This document shows positions 33,661 to 45,410 of a DNA stretch of 64,000 nt, piece after piece (the first letter of the stretch is position 1; the number at the start of each line of letters is the position of its first letter). Made by a program: the position numbers and the translations under genes. Origin of the DNA: Turnera subulata. Taxonomy: Eukaryota > Streptophyta > Magnoliopsida > Malpighiales > Passifloraceae. The DNA lies in contig JAKUCV010005684.1 of assembly GCA_028386065.3 (NCBI GenBank), forward strand, positions 1 through 64,000. Reading direction: 5' to 3'. Below the pieces are notes generated by a model, which was not told the origin of the DNA, did no database searches, and saw only the letters and a list, made by a program, of their open reading frames with translations.

Positions 33661-34543
33661 TCTTTTCCAATTCCCTCCTCAAGTATCCTCTGATGATAAC
33701 TGAAGCCTTTCCAGATCTGATGCCTTCAGACATCATGCATTGCATCTCTCTTTGGTTCTTATTTTGGTTGGTAATATTTCTGGATATTTTTCTGTTTGCT
33801 TGGATATTATAGTTGTTAACTTTGGATATTACTCTTTTGAATGATTTAATCTGTATGATCTTCGCTATGTTCCTATTACTTCCTTTCTACTGAAGCCAAA
33901 AGGGGGAGAAAGTTGCTGTCATTTATTGTTGTGTTGATTGACCCATGCAGGAACATTGGTTATGGTTTCTGTGAGAAACCAAAACTGTTGTATTGATTGA
34001 CTTATGCAGGAACATTGGACATTGATTATGGTTTCTATGAGAAACCAAAAAATCAGAGAAAAATGTACTTGTGTTGTATATATGTTTGATTATGCAGGCA
34101 CTGTTGAAAGCATTAGTTGATGCTACTATTGTGATATGGTTGATGTTGAAACCATATATGTTCTATGCAGAAAGTGTGGAGTTGAAAATCTGGTTTTTAT
34201 TAAAAACCACACTTGAGTCTATGATTTGGTTTCTGTCACAAACCAAAATTAATGATAATGAATGTTGCGCGACTTTGTTTCTGTTACTATACATTCAACT
34301 AATATTTTGTGCAGAAAATGAAAACTATAGGGGGAGATCTATTGTTGGTTGATACATGCCAATATAAAATTCACAAGGAATATTTTATATATTTTTCAAA
34401 ACTTATCCTTGTGGAATTATAAAATTGTTTTCAAAAGGGGGAGCAACAAAATAGAGGGAGCTTTTCGAAACATGAGTATATTTTCTGAGCCCTTGTTATA
34501 AGTAAAATCAACACAAATTTATCATTATAAAAAAGGGGAAGAC
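33661..34543 (+). other. Sirevirus 3' non-coding region with palindromes and polypurine tracts
   Basis: At least four GGTTT...AAACC palindromes occur (33963-33980, 34030-34047, 34192-34207, 34227-34243). Several AAAAGGGGGAG-type purine runs are seen (33899-33910, 34435-34442, 34534-34543), the last abutting the 3' LTR as the polypurine tract. Multiple polypurine tracts and conserved palindromes before the 3' LTR are a known Sirevirus trait. Confidence 0.75.
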
Positions 34544-35621
34544 TGTTGACCAAAAATTAGGATTAATCACCTCTTAATGTTAAACTATGATCAACCATGT
34601 TGATTATCTAGTTTTGATGACTAACAAAATACAAGTGTGTTGCTAGTTTTGCTTGTGTTGATTTTCGCTTACAGAAAAAATTATGGTTTCTGCCGATATC
34701 ATATCTCTGACACACGACATATGGTTTTTATTGATACCATATCTGCGAAGCTGTCACTATCAACTTTTTGAGCATGTTGCATGTGGTCCTGCAAGCATTT
34801 AAATCCCACTTCCAGCCGTTTGAATTAATGAACAAGTAAGAGAGAAGACTAACTCCTAACTCCTACTATGTTCGCAGAAGATGTTCCCACCTAACTCCTA
34901 CTCAGCTCTAGAAGGTGGTCCAAGCTTTCCCGATTTGGTAATACTTTGCAACCAAGGAGTTGACATGCATAACGGCACCAAACTGAAGCTTTTATGAACT
35001 GAAATCAACTAGAGTACAAGGAGCCGTTGCAGGAGCTTATCCTCCACACTCAGATTCTATAAAGATAGACGTTTACACCTCTAGAAGTCCATCCCAGCAA
35101 TTGTGCAAAAACTGAGTGTATACTTATGCTAAAAGATTTGGTATCTGATCTGGTTTTTCTGCTTACAATGTGAAACACTTTCTAAGGGGTAATTTGTAAG
35201 CAAGACTTGGTTTAGTTTTGCTGGGTACTCAAGTCTAGGATTAGATTTGAGGGTAGGTTAGAGCTTAGCCTATGAAAAGCTTGTGAAGGTTAGAGCTTTG
35301 CCTGTGAAAAGCTTGTAAAGGTTTGAGCTTAGCCAAGAAAAGCTTGTGTTTGTAAAGGTTAAGGTTGATCCCGCAAAAACCTAAGTATAGTGAGTGTTTG
35401 AAATCCTGAAGAAAGGAACCCTTAGGTAGTGGAGGTACCTGGTGAGGGGGAACCACTCTAAAACACCTGTGTTAATTTCTCTTTGCCTTCCTTACTCGAT
35501 TTTTACTTTAAGCACTTATCTCACATCGCAGTGATTTGGTTTCTCAGAAACCAGATCTCACAGTTCGAAAAAGTTTAAAGCCTAATTCACCCCTCCCGTC
35601 TTAGGCACTTTTGGGCCTACA
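34544..35621 (+). repeat. 3' LTR of the Sirevirus
   Basis: It pairs with 13537-14601. The right-hand AAAAG target duplication begins at 35621, sharing one base with the LTR end. Confidence 0.9.
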
Positions 35622-35737
35622 AAAGTACCCTTGTTTTGTATCCAAACACATTCATTTTCATTAGGAGACTGATCTACCAGGAGTGCAACCCCGGTCGAAT
35701 TCGTAATAGTCAGGCCAAAGTTCAGACAGAAAACAAA

Positions 35738-36811
35738 GAGTAAATCGCATATCTGGGGTTTGTACTATTTCAACGTTTAGGGATCTGTACCTTTTACGGG
35801 TCCATACTCTTATTTTCGGTCCATTTTAGGGGTCTCGGGCAGCCCTACGGATGACGTGGACTGCCCGATCCGGAGGTGAGGTTTTTTCTGAGAAATTGCA
35901 GCAGGTAAAGCGTGTGTACCGCACGCGCCGTTCACCATGTCAGGTGGGCCCCACTTTACATTTTTTTATTGTGAAAAATTTTTATTACAAATTTAATTTA
36001 TTAAATTATTTAACATAAATAGGAAAAAGAAAGAAAAAAGTTATGAAAATAATTCTTTATATATTTCCCTTCCCCTCCATTCTTCTTTGCGGTCACATCT
36101 CAGTTCCTGCAAATCCGCACCTACTCACCCGAACCTTTGCCTTCCCTTCCCTCAAATCGCCTATAACCTATCCTTAAAGATCTCCCCATTTCTCCCCAAA
36201 TCCACCATGATTTGAAAACCCACCAGCTATTTTCTCCTCACTCCACACCCAACCCACATAAAAGAAAATTAAATTGAAAAAAAAAACATGCACACACACA
36301 AAAAAATCCATAGTGATGATTGGTGAATGCATAAGGATAGCGACAGCAGTGATGATTGGTGAAAAACAAAAACATGCACACACACAAGAAGAAGAGGAGG
36401 TTGGGGCGAAGAAGGAGAGAAGGTGGTTGGTGGGCTAACGTGGATAATTGGTGTTGTGAGAGTGCCATTTTTGTTGTTTTAGCTTTAATTCTTCGTTGCA
36501 AGTCTTCCTTTTTTTTGCTTTTCTCCATTTATGTTAAATAATTTAATAAATTAAATTTATATTAAAAATAGAAATAATTTTTATGGTAAATAACAAAAAT
36601 GGGTCCCACATGACACTATGGACGGCGCATGCAGTACACGCGCCTCACGGGCTGCCATGTGTCAAAAAAGGAGGCGCATATACTTCACCTCAGGGCCGAC
36701 CAGTCCACGTCATCCGGGGGCTGCCCGGACCCCTAAAAGGAACAAAAAATAAGTGTACAGACCCGTAAAAGGGATAAAAAATAGTACAGACCCTATATAT
36801 TCGATTCACTC
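35738..36811. mobile_element. MULE-like non-autonomous DNA transposon 1
   Basis: Terminal inverted repeats of about 215 bp: left 35738-~35955, right ~36597-36811, outer ends GAGTAAATCG and, inverted, GAGTGAATCG. Both arms contain GGGTC(T)CGGGCAGCCC and GGATGACGTGGACTG. The 9-bp target duplication is GAAAACAAA (35729-35737) and GAAAACAGA (36812-36820), one change. The interior (~640 bp) is non-coding, with no transposase. Long TIRs and a 9-bp duplication fit the Mutator-like superfamily. Confidence 0.8.
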
Positions 36812-36992
36812 GAAAACAGAGAAAAAACAGAAACCCTCAAACCACATTACATCGGTAAGCTTTGTAACGAGCTCGACTAAAAACTTCTTGAAATCATAGG
36901 CTTCATAACAAATTTATAGTGTCGAAGGAAAAAATCACCCATCTTTCTTTTGTTGTAAACTTGAATCCCGGTGAATTTTAATTGTGAAGCTT

Positions 36993-38690
36993 TTACAAAT
37001 TACTCATAAAATTACTTATAAAGAGAGACGGTATAAAATTGTTTGCATGGGGATCGGTTAAGAGAAATATCCTTTCGTTAAATTGTTTTTTTTTTTTTTA
37101 CGGATACAAGTTTTCTACAAATAATTTCAAATTTTTTTCGTGAAATAAATTTTCTTTTAAGGTATTTTTAATTTTTTTAAAAACCGTTTCCAGTGAGAAT
37201 CTTCTCATCTAAACCAAGACTATTAAAATCGAGTTTTACCTTGAGTCGGAAAGGTCTGGTCAAGAACGTAATGTAAAAACGTATCGTAAAATAGTAAGAG
37301 TTTACCGAATTTAATTATATCAATAATTAAATACATAAATAACTCAATTATAATGTTCAGTCTAAAAATTAGCAATAGATCATTCAAAAGAATATATCGC
37401 TTAGTACCATAAATTCAAAGTTAAAATAAACGTAAACGATATGTATCCAACAGAAACACTATTATACAAGGGTGACCGGATAAAGACTGTGAACTGAGAA
37501 AGTGGAGGAGAAACAAGAAGCTAATGTTGAAGAATTTTTTAGTTAGGATTTTCGGTTTATAACTTGCTCCTCCAAAGAAATCAATAGACTTTACTTTTGG
37601 GTTGCTAAAACTTGCTTGGAATTTTAATATTCCTTTTTTTTAAGCTTTATTAAACCCTTCTAGTAAACTCGTACAAAATCGTTAAAATCATAAGATTTTT
37701 TCTGATTTTGTTGGTTCAACTCGTGATTTAATCCGATTTTATCCAGTCTTAGATTTTATTAACGGTTTGATTCAATTTTCAAATACAAAATCATAAAAAT
37801 GGAAAAATATAAGAGTCAAAATGCATTTTTAATAGCCTTGATCTAAACCTTGGAATCCCCACCTCGATTTTATTTAACAAAAAAAAACATGGGAAAAGCT
37901 CTTACTGTTGTATAGCCGATAAAAGAGACTAGTCGGTGAAACCAAAGTGTTGGTCTCGAGGATTTGTCATAGGTAGGAAGATATAAGACACCCCACCTAT
38001 GCTTGTACGAGACAATGCTTAACTTTAAGCAGAAAAAGCGTCTTGTGCACGTGTGTGCTAGTTAAAAACTCAAAATCACTTAAAGAATGTTATCAATCAA
38101 CACATAACAATATGCATATTTAAAAATATAAATAACAACAATAACACAAAAAAATAAAAGAAAAACAAAAGATTGGGTTGCGTCTCAAACTACTTTTTTT
38201 AAGATACTAATCGATGCTTTTATAATAAATAACAGGAAGAAGAGGAGTACAGGAGCAAGTCAATGAGACAATGAAGGTGCTGGATAAAGAAAACATAGCC
38301 GGTAAGGAGGAAAAAATGCAGTTACATTGTGAAAGAGAAAGGAAAAACAGGGAAAATAGAGGAGCACCACACATCACTGGATAACTTTACCATCCATTTT
38401 GCATACCATGGTTCTGAGGAAGTTATGTTTGGAAATGGCTCTTCTCTCCCAATTTTTCATGTTGGTTCTGCTACTATCCATGTCCCTGGTCACTCCTTCG
38501 CTCTTAATAATTCACTTCATGTTCCCACTACAATCCACAACCTCCTTTCAGTTAGTTCCTTTGTTTCTACTAATAATGTTTTTGTTGAATTTCTTCCTGA
38601 CCGTTTTATTGTGAAGGATTTAACCACGAAGAATGTATAGTACACCGGGTTGTGTAAGGATGGCCTCTATCAACTTCTACCGTCCCTTCC
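36993..38690 (+). repeat. Duplicated chimeric block, copy 2
   Basis: It matches 11345-13210, including a non-coding 5' part and the same junction to copia coding sequence near 38390. This copy continues into a longer copia remnant. Confidence 0.8.
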
Positions 38691-41513
38691 AGTGCCCTAT
38701 ATTCAGTCTCACAGTGTGACCCTGTCGATAGGGCATGCTCGTCTTGGCATGTCTCGTATTCTACTATTTGTCGTCTAATGTTTTCTGCTGGTCTTGTGTC
38801 ATCTAATTCGTCTAGTTCTTCTCTCTGTCATACTAGTAATATTCATAAGTTACCTTTTCCTATGTTAGAATATGTTGCTTCTGGTCCTTTGGATTTGATA
38901 TGTTCGGACGTTTGGGGCCTTGCTCCGGTCGAATCTAATGATGGTTTACGTTATTATGTTTTCTTCTCTGATCATTTTAGCAAATATTCTTGAATTTATT
39001 TTTTGAAACGTAATTCTTATATGCAAGATGTTTTGCACCAGTTTCGTCTTCTTGTTGAACGTTATTTCACTAGACCTATCAAATAGTTTCTAGCCGACTG
39101 GGGTGGTGAATTTCAGGCCTTAGCACCCTACTTTGCTAGCACGGCATCACCCTGCGCACCTCTTATCCTCACACACCTGAACGGAATGATTGTGCTGAGT
39201 GCAAACACCTTCACATTACGGAAATCGGCCGAGCCCTCTTATTTCAATTCCAAATCTCTGACAAGTTCTAGACCAATGCCTTTGAGGCTGCTGTCTATCT
39301 TATCATTCGCCATTCTTCACCACGCCTTCACCACCTCAGTTCCCATGAGACTCTGTTTCAAAAGTCACCTGATTATAACCGATTATGGGTCTTTGGTTGC
39401 CATTGCTATCCCTGATTACGACCTTATACCAAGAATATAGTTAGTCCTTGTTTTGTTCCTTGTGTCTTTCTTGGTTATAGTCGCACTCACAAAGGTTATA
39501 AATGTTATGATTCCTCTTCTAATAAATTCTATATCTCACGCCATATTGTGTTTGATGAACTGATTTTTCCTTTTCGGGCAGTTAATGATCTAAGTGCCAC
39601 TGTCCCCTCTCCCGCTTGATATTACACCTCCACCTGTCACTATTCTTTCACCACCACGTCATCCTGTACAGTTCCAGGAGCAATAGTATCACCCTATACG
39701 ACTAGGACAGCTGCAACAGGTTGTTCCAGGCCTGGAACAACCTGTTGCAACTGTCCTAGTCGCATAGGGTGACACTATTTCTCCTGATGCTGTTCCTTTT
39801 CTCGCACCTTCGCCAGCTCTTGCATCTGCTACTCCTCCTCTTGCTGATGGTGCGCCCCTGCCTCTCCCGCCATAGCACTAGATGCAGCGTCCTACCGAGA
39901 CCACACATACCATGATCAGAGGGACTCGCACTCGCCATACCATCAATGCCCCTAATAAGTTGACTCTTTCGGCTCATATGTCCCCTGTTGAGCCCATCTG
40001 CTACACTCAGGTTGTCAAATCTCTCGAATGGTGTGCTGCCACGCTTGCTGAATACAATGTCCTTCTTACTAATTGCACATGACACCTTGTCCTTCCTCAA
40101 CAGACTCACAATATTGTCGGCTGCAAGTGGGTTTTCAAGACAAAAACCAATCCTAATGGGTCTGTGGAGCGCCACAAAGCTCGCCCGGTTGCCAAACGTT
40201 TTCATTAATGTCTAGGGGTTGACTTTGCGGGCATCTTCAGCCCTCTAGTTAAGCCCACCACTGTTTGTCTATTGCTTTCTACTGTGGTTGCCAAAGGCTG
40301 GTCTATTCGGCAATTGGATATTTCCAATGCCGTTCTTTGTGGTCGTCTAAATGAGGATGCGTTTATGTCTCAACCCCCTGGGTTTGTCGATTCGAATTTT
40401 CCCGATCATGTCTGCAAACTTGAGAAGTCTATATATGGTCCCAAGCAAACTCCTTGTGTTTAGGATCGATGCCTCACAAATTGCCTTCGTGCCTTTGGTT
40501 TCCATGATTCCAAGACTGACACCTTCTTGTTTTAAAAGTGTACTGCCTCTACTTTTCTCTACTGTTTGGTTTATGTTGATGATATTGTTATTCTTGGTTA
40601 CTCAGATTCTCAGGTTTGGGAGCTTGTACAGTTCCTCCAAACTCGGCTTGCTCTCTGAGATTTGGGCAAGCTCTATTATTTTCTCGGCTTGTCAGCCACT
40701 TGGCAACCCCACAACCTACTTCTCCACCATTCTAAATATATCCAGGGCCTCCTGATCAAGGCCAGTATATGATGGACAGTAATCTGATTTCTACCCTATA
40801 TGCTCAATAGAGCAGCTCTGTGCCGGCGATAGTGCCCCATTTTTTTATGATGCTCTATACCGTAGCATTGTTTGTGGGTTTCAGTACCTTACTTTCACTC
40901 ACCCTGACATCTCCTACTCCGTCAACAAAGTTTCTCAATATATGCATGCTCCAGCATAGCGACACTGGTCGGTTGTCAAGCGTATCCTGCGCTACCTTCA
41001 TACTACCCCGTCGGCTAGCTTATTCTTTCCTTATTCCAATCCTCTTCACTTATATGGCTTTTGTGATGCTGACTAGGGGTGGGGGGAGTTTGGATGATCG
41101 CAAGTCTACTTTAGATTATGCATCTTCTATAGTACTACTCTTGTCTCTTGGTCCTCTCAGAATCTCGCTCTTTCACTGAGGCTGAGTATCGTTCCTTAAC
41201 TACTGCTGCGAGTGAGTTGGTCTGGATCCAACTTCTTCTTCGTGAGAATGGTCTAGAGAGTCACTCTGTTCCGTTCTTGTGGTACGATAACCTTAGTGCT
41301 ACTTACCTCACTGCTAATCCGCTGTTTCACTCTCATATGAAGCATATTGAGCCTGACTTTCACTTTGTTCGTGATCTTGTGTCCAAGAAGCGGCTTTATG
41401 TTCTGTATGTTTCTTCACATGACCATTGACATCTCCAACAATCCTCTTCCAAGGATTGGTTTCGACTTCTTCGTGACAAGTTGCACCTATCCCTAGTACA
41501 ACTTGCGGGGGAG
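38390..41513 (+). pseudogene. Ale/Retrofit-like copia polyprotein relic, heavily decayed
   Basis: The relic starts mid-protein (FHYHG-like, then GNGSSLPIFHVGSATIHVPG at ~38435). Integrase core signs are DLICSDVWGLAPVESNDGLR and FFSDHFSKYS near 38895-38990. RT signs are [14 protein letters not shown] near 40110, RQLDISNAVLCGRLNEDAFM near 40310, SIYGPKQTP, and a catalytic YVDD near 40573 in a different frame. RNase H follows in broken frames to ~41420. A polypurine tract ACTTGCGGGGGAG precedes the LTR. More than ten stops or frame changes are present, so it is older than the copia at 5239. A 110-bp palindrome interrupts the integrase-RT linker at 39676-39785. Confidence 0.8.
39676..39785. repeat. 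Spacer-free 110-bp palindrome
   Basis: The arms 39676-39730 and 39731-39785 are reverse complements at 51 of 55 positions and meet at CCAGG/CCTGG with no loop. By eye the four mismatches are spread over the outer two thirds. It lies within the linker of the decayed copia pol. Confidence 0.9.
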
Positions 41514-41692
41514 TGATAGGATATGAATATATCTTGCATTTGTTCTGTAATTAATATATAAGATATACATATATTCTATATCTGGGGTTGGGGTTAGTGA
41601 GGATATTCTTGTATCATAGATGTTGTGTATAAATAGGCTGATGATTATCAATGATAAATATACGTTTATGAGAGTATTACACTATCCTTTCG
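41514..41692 (+). repeat. 3' LTR of the decayed copia element (end approximate)
   Basis: It starts TGATAGGATATGAATATATC after a polypurine tract. It contains GTATAAATAGG near 41627, a TATA box, and ends around CACTATCCTTTCG, where CA is expected. At ~179 bp it has the size usual for short-LTR Ale/Retrofit copia elements. Confidence 0.65.
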
Positions 41693-42271
41693 ATCTAATT
41701 TATAAGCTGGCATCTTCTCTTCGGGACAAAGATAAAGGTTGTAAAGGCCACCGTCGCTTTTGTTAATAGAGTTTCTCTTAAAGGATTAATTGTTCTAAAG
41801 AAATATAGAAAATAAAACAAAATAATCCAATTAACCTTTGTAGGATATATTCCACGATTAGATAGCATGTAATATCCTAGTTGTTTTTTCCCCCACGGTT
41901 ATATAGTGAATAAGGTGACATACTTTCCGCAAATAATAAAATTTGATATAATAATATCCTCAGGTAAAAAATAAACTGCACCCTCAAATATTTGCATTTT
42001 TAACATCCAATACATCCAATAAGATGTCTCCCTAGGTGAGATTCTGGAGCATTTAAGCAGCTCTGTTCTCGATTTTTTTTGGGAAAGAGGAAAGAAATAA
42101 GCTTTATTCTTCCCTTTTCTTTTTTCTTTTTTAGAAAACTTTATTCTTCCTCTTTCAGAGAAACTTAAGTTAGAACATGGATTGATGTGAAATGTTCATT
42201 TGCATAAGATGCAATCATTTATCTATGAAAAACAAAAAGATTTTCTGTTATCGTAAAACTGGGAAAATTAT
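41693..42271. other. AT-rich intergenic sequence
   Basis: No coding or repeat signature. The last five bases (42267-42271, ATTAT) are the target duplication of the next element. Its right end may hold the downstream part of an intron discussed for 49055-49178. Confidence 0.45.
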
Positions 42272-42602
42272 TGATGTAAAACAGAATCTGGGGGTGCCTT
42301 TATTGATTGTAATTATTAATGATACATAGTAGAGAGAAAATCGGTAGAAACCGAGTGAGGGAGAGAGAGAGTCGGGGAAGAGAAAATCCCCTTCCCTTTG
42401 ATATTTTCTATGTATATATAGTACAAGACAATGAGATTATGTTGTCCACGTGTCACATTATCATTGGTCACGGTCGGATTTCCTGTTGATGAGGCGGCAG
42501 ATAAGGTAAAACGGGCCTCCAAGTATTGGGCCTCGTCCACGGTCCGGGTCCTTGACCCTCCCGTCTTTGGGACTGTATATAGGGTTGGGCCTATCTATAT
42601 CA
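42272..42602 (-). repeat. 3' LTR of the 42-49 kb element
   Basis: Direct repeat of 48679-49009. It includes a GA-rich GAGGGAGAGAGAGAGTC stretch and a CACGTGTCA-type G-box-like site (ccACGTGTCAC near 42448). Confidence 0.9.
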
Positions 42603-43566
42603 AGAGCTCCCCAAATGGTTGAGCTTGAGACCTCGAGCATTTGAATCTTCTGGCAAGGTGAAACGCTTTGGCTGCCTCGTTAAAAACCTTCTCAGGAAAA
42701 GCCCGGTGGGATAAAAACCTGATGAAGGGAAAAAGAGTGCAGCTCACGTTCTATTTTCCTTCTTCCGGCGTTTATTGATGTCATGGTAGTGTTATGATAT
42801 GATCCTCCTTGGCCACATCACTATGTTGTATCGGGAAACTTTTATCCTGCACTTTGTATTGGCTCGAATTCTCTGGAAGGTCCTAGCTCCCGGTCCACTT
42901 GAGCTTATTCATTCTTAAACTCCTCATGACTTCTTTCCGTGAATGGGTCCTCCTGACGACCTCAGAGTATTTAGCTCCAGCTCCCCGTATTGGGTGCTTA
43001 AACTCAAGGTCCTTCGATTGTTGCTCCATTCCTCCTAAATTTTGTGCCTTTCAAAGAATGAATGTAGACTTGTGGTTCCTTTAGAAATGGAGGGGCATCG
43101 AGTCCACTATAGTTGGGACACTGAACGTTTGCAGGATACTCAAAGTCCTCGATCAGATTTGGGACGTTGTAGGTCCTTCACTTTGGGACGCTTTAGGTTC
43201 TTCACCAATTGTGGGGCGCTCGTGGCCCTTTATCCGTTGGGGGATGCATAGGTCCTTTATTCCAGGTTGAATTGTAGGCACCTAGGCATAATTCCGGGCA
43301 CGAGGGTCTAGGTCGCATAGGTTATTTGCTTCTTGGTCCTTTACAAGGGTCCCTTTTTGGTCAGCCACCTTTGGGATGCGTCCAGGTCCTTGGACTAACG
43401 GCCCTTCTCTTTCGAAGACACATTAGGTCCTTTACTTTTAGAGCAGCCACCTTCGGGACGCTCCTAGGTCCTTTACTTTTAGGGCAGCCACCTTTGGGAT
43501 GCTCTTAGGTCCTTTCCTTTTGGGTCCTAAGGTTTGACTTTAGCTCCCAGCCTCCTTTGGAGTTTC

Positions 43567-43880
43567 ATTGGTTCTTGCTTGGGTGCGGGGCCTTCAACCC
43601 CTTGATTTTGAGGACCTTCGCCTCTTACGGGCATGCGGGGCCTTCACCCCCTTGGGTTTGAGGACCTTCACCTCTTACGGGCATGCGGGGCCTTCACCCC
43701 TTGAGTTTGAGGACTTACGCCTCTTACGGGCATGCGGGGCCTTGACCCCTTGAGTTTGAGGACCTTCACCTCTTACGGGCATGCGGGGCCTTCACCCCTT
43801 GAGTTTGAGGACCTTCGACTCATACGGGCATGCAGGGCCTTCACCCCTTGAGTTTGAGGACCTTCGCCTCATACGGTTGG
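43567..43880. repeat. 49-50-bp minisatellite (~6 units)
   Basis: Units contain GCGGGGCCTTCACCCC, TTGAGTTTGAGGACCTTC and CTCTTACGGGCAT in that order. Looser related units with GGGACGC...AGGTCCTT precede it from ~43120. Confidence 0.85.
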
Positions 43881-44514
43881 TCTAGATCCTTCACCGAATG
43901 CAGGACTTTGGACCCCTTATCTAGGTCCTTTGTTGAATGCGGGGCGTTGAGCCCGTTTTCCTTGTACACATTAAGTCCATAACGTGCGGGACACCTGGGT
44001 CCTTTAGTTTGTGGGACGCTTGGGTCCTTTATATCTAGGACGCTTGGGTCCTTTACTACTTGGGCGTCTTCAACACAACAATCTGGACTCTTCTTGAGTG
44101 TTCCAGGTCCTTCAAGACAAGGTTTTTGGAACTCTTTTGGACGCTTTTGGTCATTATCCTCCTGGTTTGTTTGCATCTTATCATTTAGGCCTGGGTTAGC
44201 AACTTATCATTTTGGTACTTAGGCCCGCAGATTGGCTTCAGGGTCTTTGTTTTGGAGCGAGGGCCTTTGCTTCGGTCATTAGGCCTCGTATATTGGCATG
44301 GAGGGCCTTGTTAACACAAGGGCCTCTGATTTGGCACTTAGGCCTTAAAATTAGAGTTGGGGCCTTGCTGGTGAGAGGGCCTTCATTTCAGCATTTGGGA
44401 CGTGGTCTCCTTGTTTTTGCTACTCCTGGCTCGGTTCCTGGAATTTATAACTTGGAGACGTTTTGAATTTTGATGTCGAGGCCACCTTTAGAACCCATGA
44501 GTCCCTGTCCCCTA

Positions 44515-44670
44515 GGCCCTAGGGCTTAAGGTCTTTATTGCGATCTTCGGCCCTTCCTCCTAGGTCTTCCTCCCTGAGGCCCTAGGGCGTAGGATCTCTA
44601 GTTGCGATCTTCGGCCCTTCCTCCTAGGTCCTTCTCCCTGAGGCCCTAGGGTGTGGGGTCTCTGGTTGCC
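44515..44670. repeat. ~63-bp tandem repeat (2-3 units)
   Basis: Units share AGGCCCTAGGGC and GCGATCTTCGGCCCTTCCTC. Confidence 0.75.
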
Positions 44671-44735
44671 AACCAAACCCTTGGTTTGAAATCCCTTATG
44701 TTTTGGGACTTAGCAATTTTGACATGCTTTTCCCA

Positions 44736-45010
44736 AAATAAAGGCCTTTAATTTTGGCTCTTAGGCCTTAAAATTGGCATTGAGGCCTCGTTGGCGCAAG
44801 GGAATTCCATTTTGGCACTTAGGCCTTAGCATTGGCGCTCCAGCCTTGTTGGCGCAAGGGAATTCCATTTTGGCACTTAGGCCTTAGCATTGGCACTCCG
44901 GCCTTGTTGGCGCAAGGGCCTTCCATTTTGGCACTTAGGCCTTAGCATTGGCACTCCTGCCTCGTTGGCACAAGGGCCTTCAATTATGGCACTTAGGCCT
45001 TTTCGGGACA
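44736..45010. repeat. ~58-bp minisatellite (~5 units)
   Basis: Units share TTTTGGCACTTAGGCCTTA, CATTGGCACTCC and TTGGCGCAAGGG. Older, more diverged units lie at 44205-44400. Confidence 0.85.
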
Positions 45011-45068
45011 CTCAAGGTCCTTTGATTTGTATGTTTCCAAGCACGTGATTTGTGGGACTGCCCTTTTT

Positions 45069-45400
45069 GGGACGCTCTTATGGGTCCATTGGGCGAGTGA
45101 GCCCTTCATTTTGGGACACTCTTATGGGTCCATTGGGCGAGTGAGCCCTTCATTTTGGGACATAGCCCGTTTTGGACGCGTGGGTCCTTTACTTTGGGAC
45201 ATAGCCCGTTTTTGGACGCGTGAGTCCTTTACTTTGGGACATAGCCCCTTTTGGACGCGTGGGTCCTTTACTTTGGGACATTGCCCGTTTTGGACGGGTT
45301 GGTCCTTTACTTTGGGATATAGCCCGTTTTGGACGCGTGGGTCCTTTACTTTGGGACATTGCTCGTTTTGGACGGGTTGGGTCCTTTACTTTGGGCACTT
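45069..45400. repeat. 44-bp (2 units) and 39-bp (~6 units) tandem arrays
   Basis: The first two units share CTCTTATGGGTCCATTGGGC. The next six share GGGACATAGCCCGTTTTGG and CGCGTGGGTCCTTTACTTT. Since 39 is a multiple of 3, reading frames stay open on both strands and give 13-residue peptide repeats. Confidence 0.9.
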
Positions 45401-45410
45401 CATGGGTCAT
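45189..45410 (-). CDS. Hypothetical 13-residue-repeat ORF in the 39-bp array
   Basis: The minus strand is the sense strand of the element. It carries an open frame of 73 codons made of repeats of about SQSKGPTRPKRAM. The frame exists because the 39-bp unit is divisible by three. Plus-strand frames through the same array (45027-45449, 45220-45678) are equally open, so openness alone is not evidence of coding. There is no start-site or promoter evidence, and no recognisable domain. It could be a basic, disordered peptide if translated, or simply a by-product of the minisatellite. Confidence 0.15.
   Translation of the reverse strand: MTHEVPKVKDPTRPKRAMSQSKGPTRPKRAISQSKGPTRPKRAMSQSKGPTRPKGAMSQSKGLTRPKTGYVPK

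Larger units (their letters stand above)
13537..35621 (+). mobile_element. Sirevirus (SIRE/Maximus-like copia) with a nested Tat element
   Basis: Two ~1.07-kb LTRs (13537-14601, 34544-35621), both starting TGTTGAC and ending TTGGGCCTAC(A), bracket gag, pol, an envelope-like ORF and a long non-coding 3' leader. The target duplication AAAAG flanks both ends, with a one-base ambiguity at the right. Without the nested element (18986-29688) it is about 11.4 kb, in the Sirevirus size range. Every coding part carries stops or frameshifts. Confidence 0.9.
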
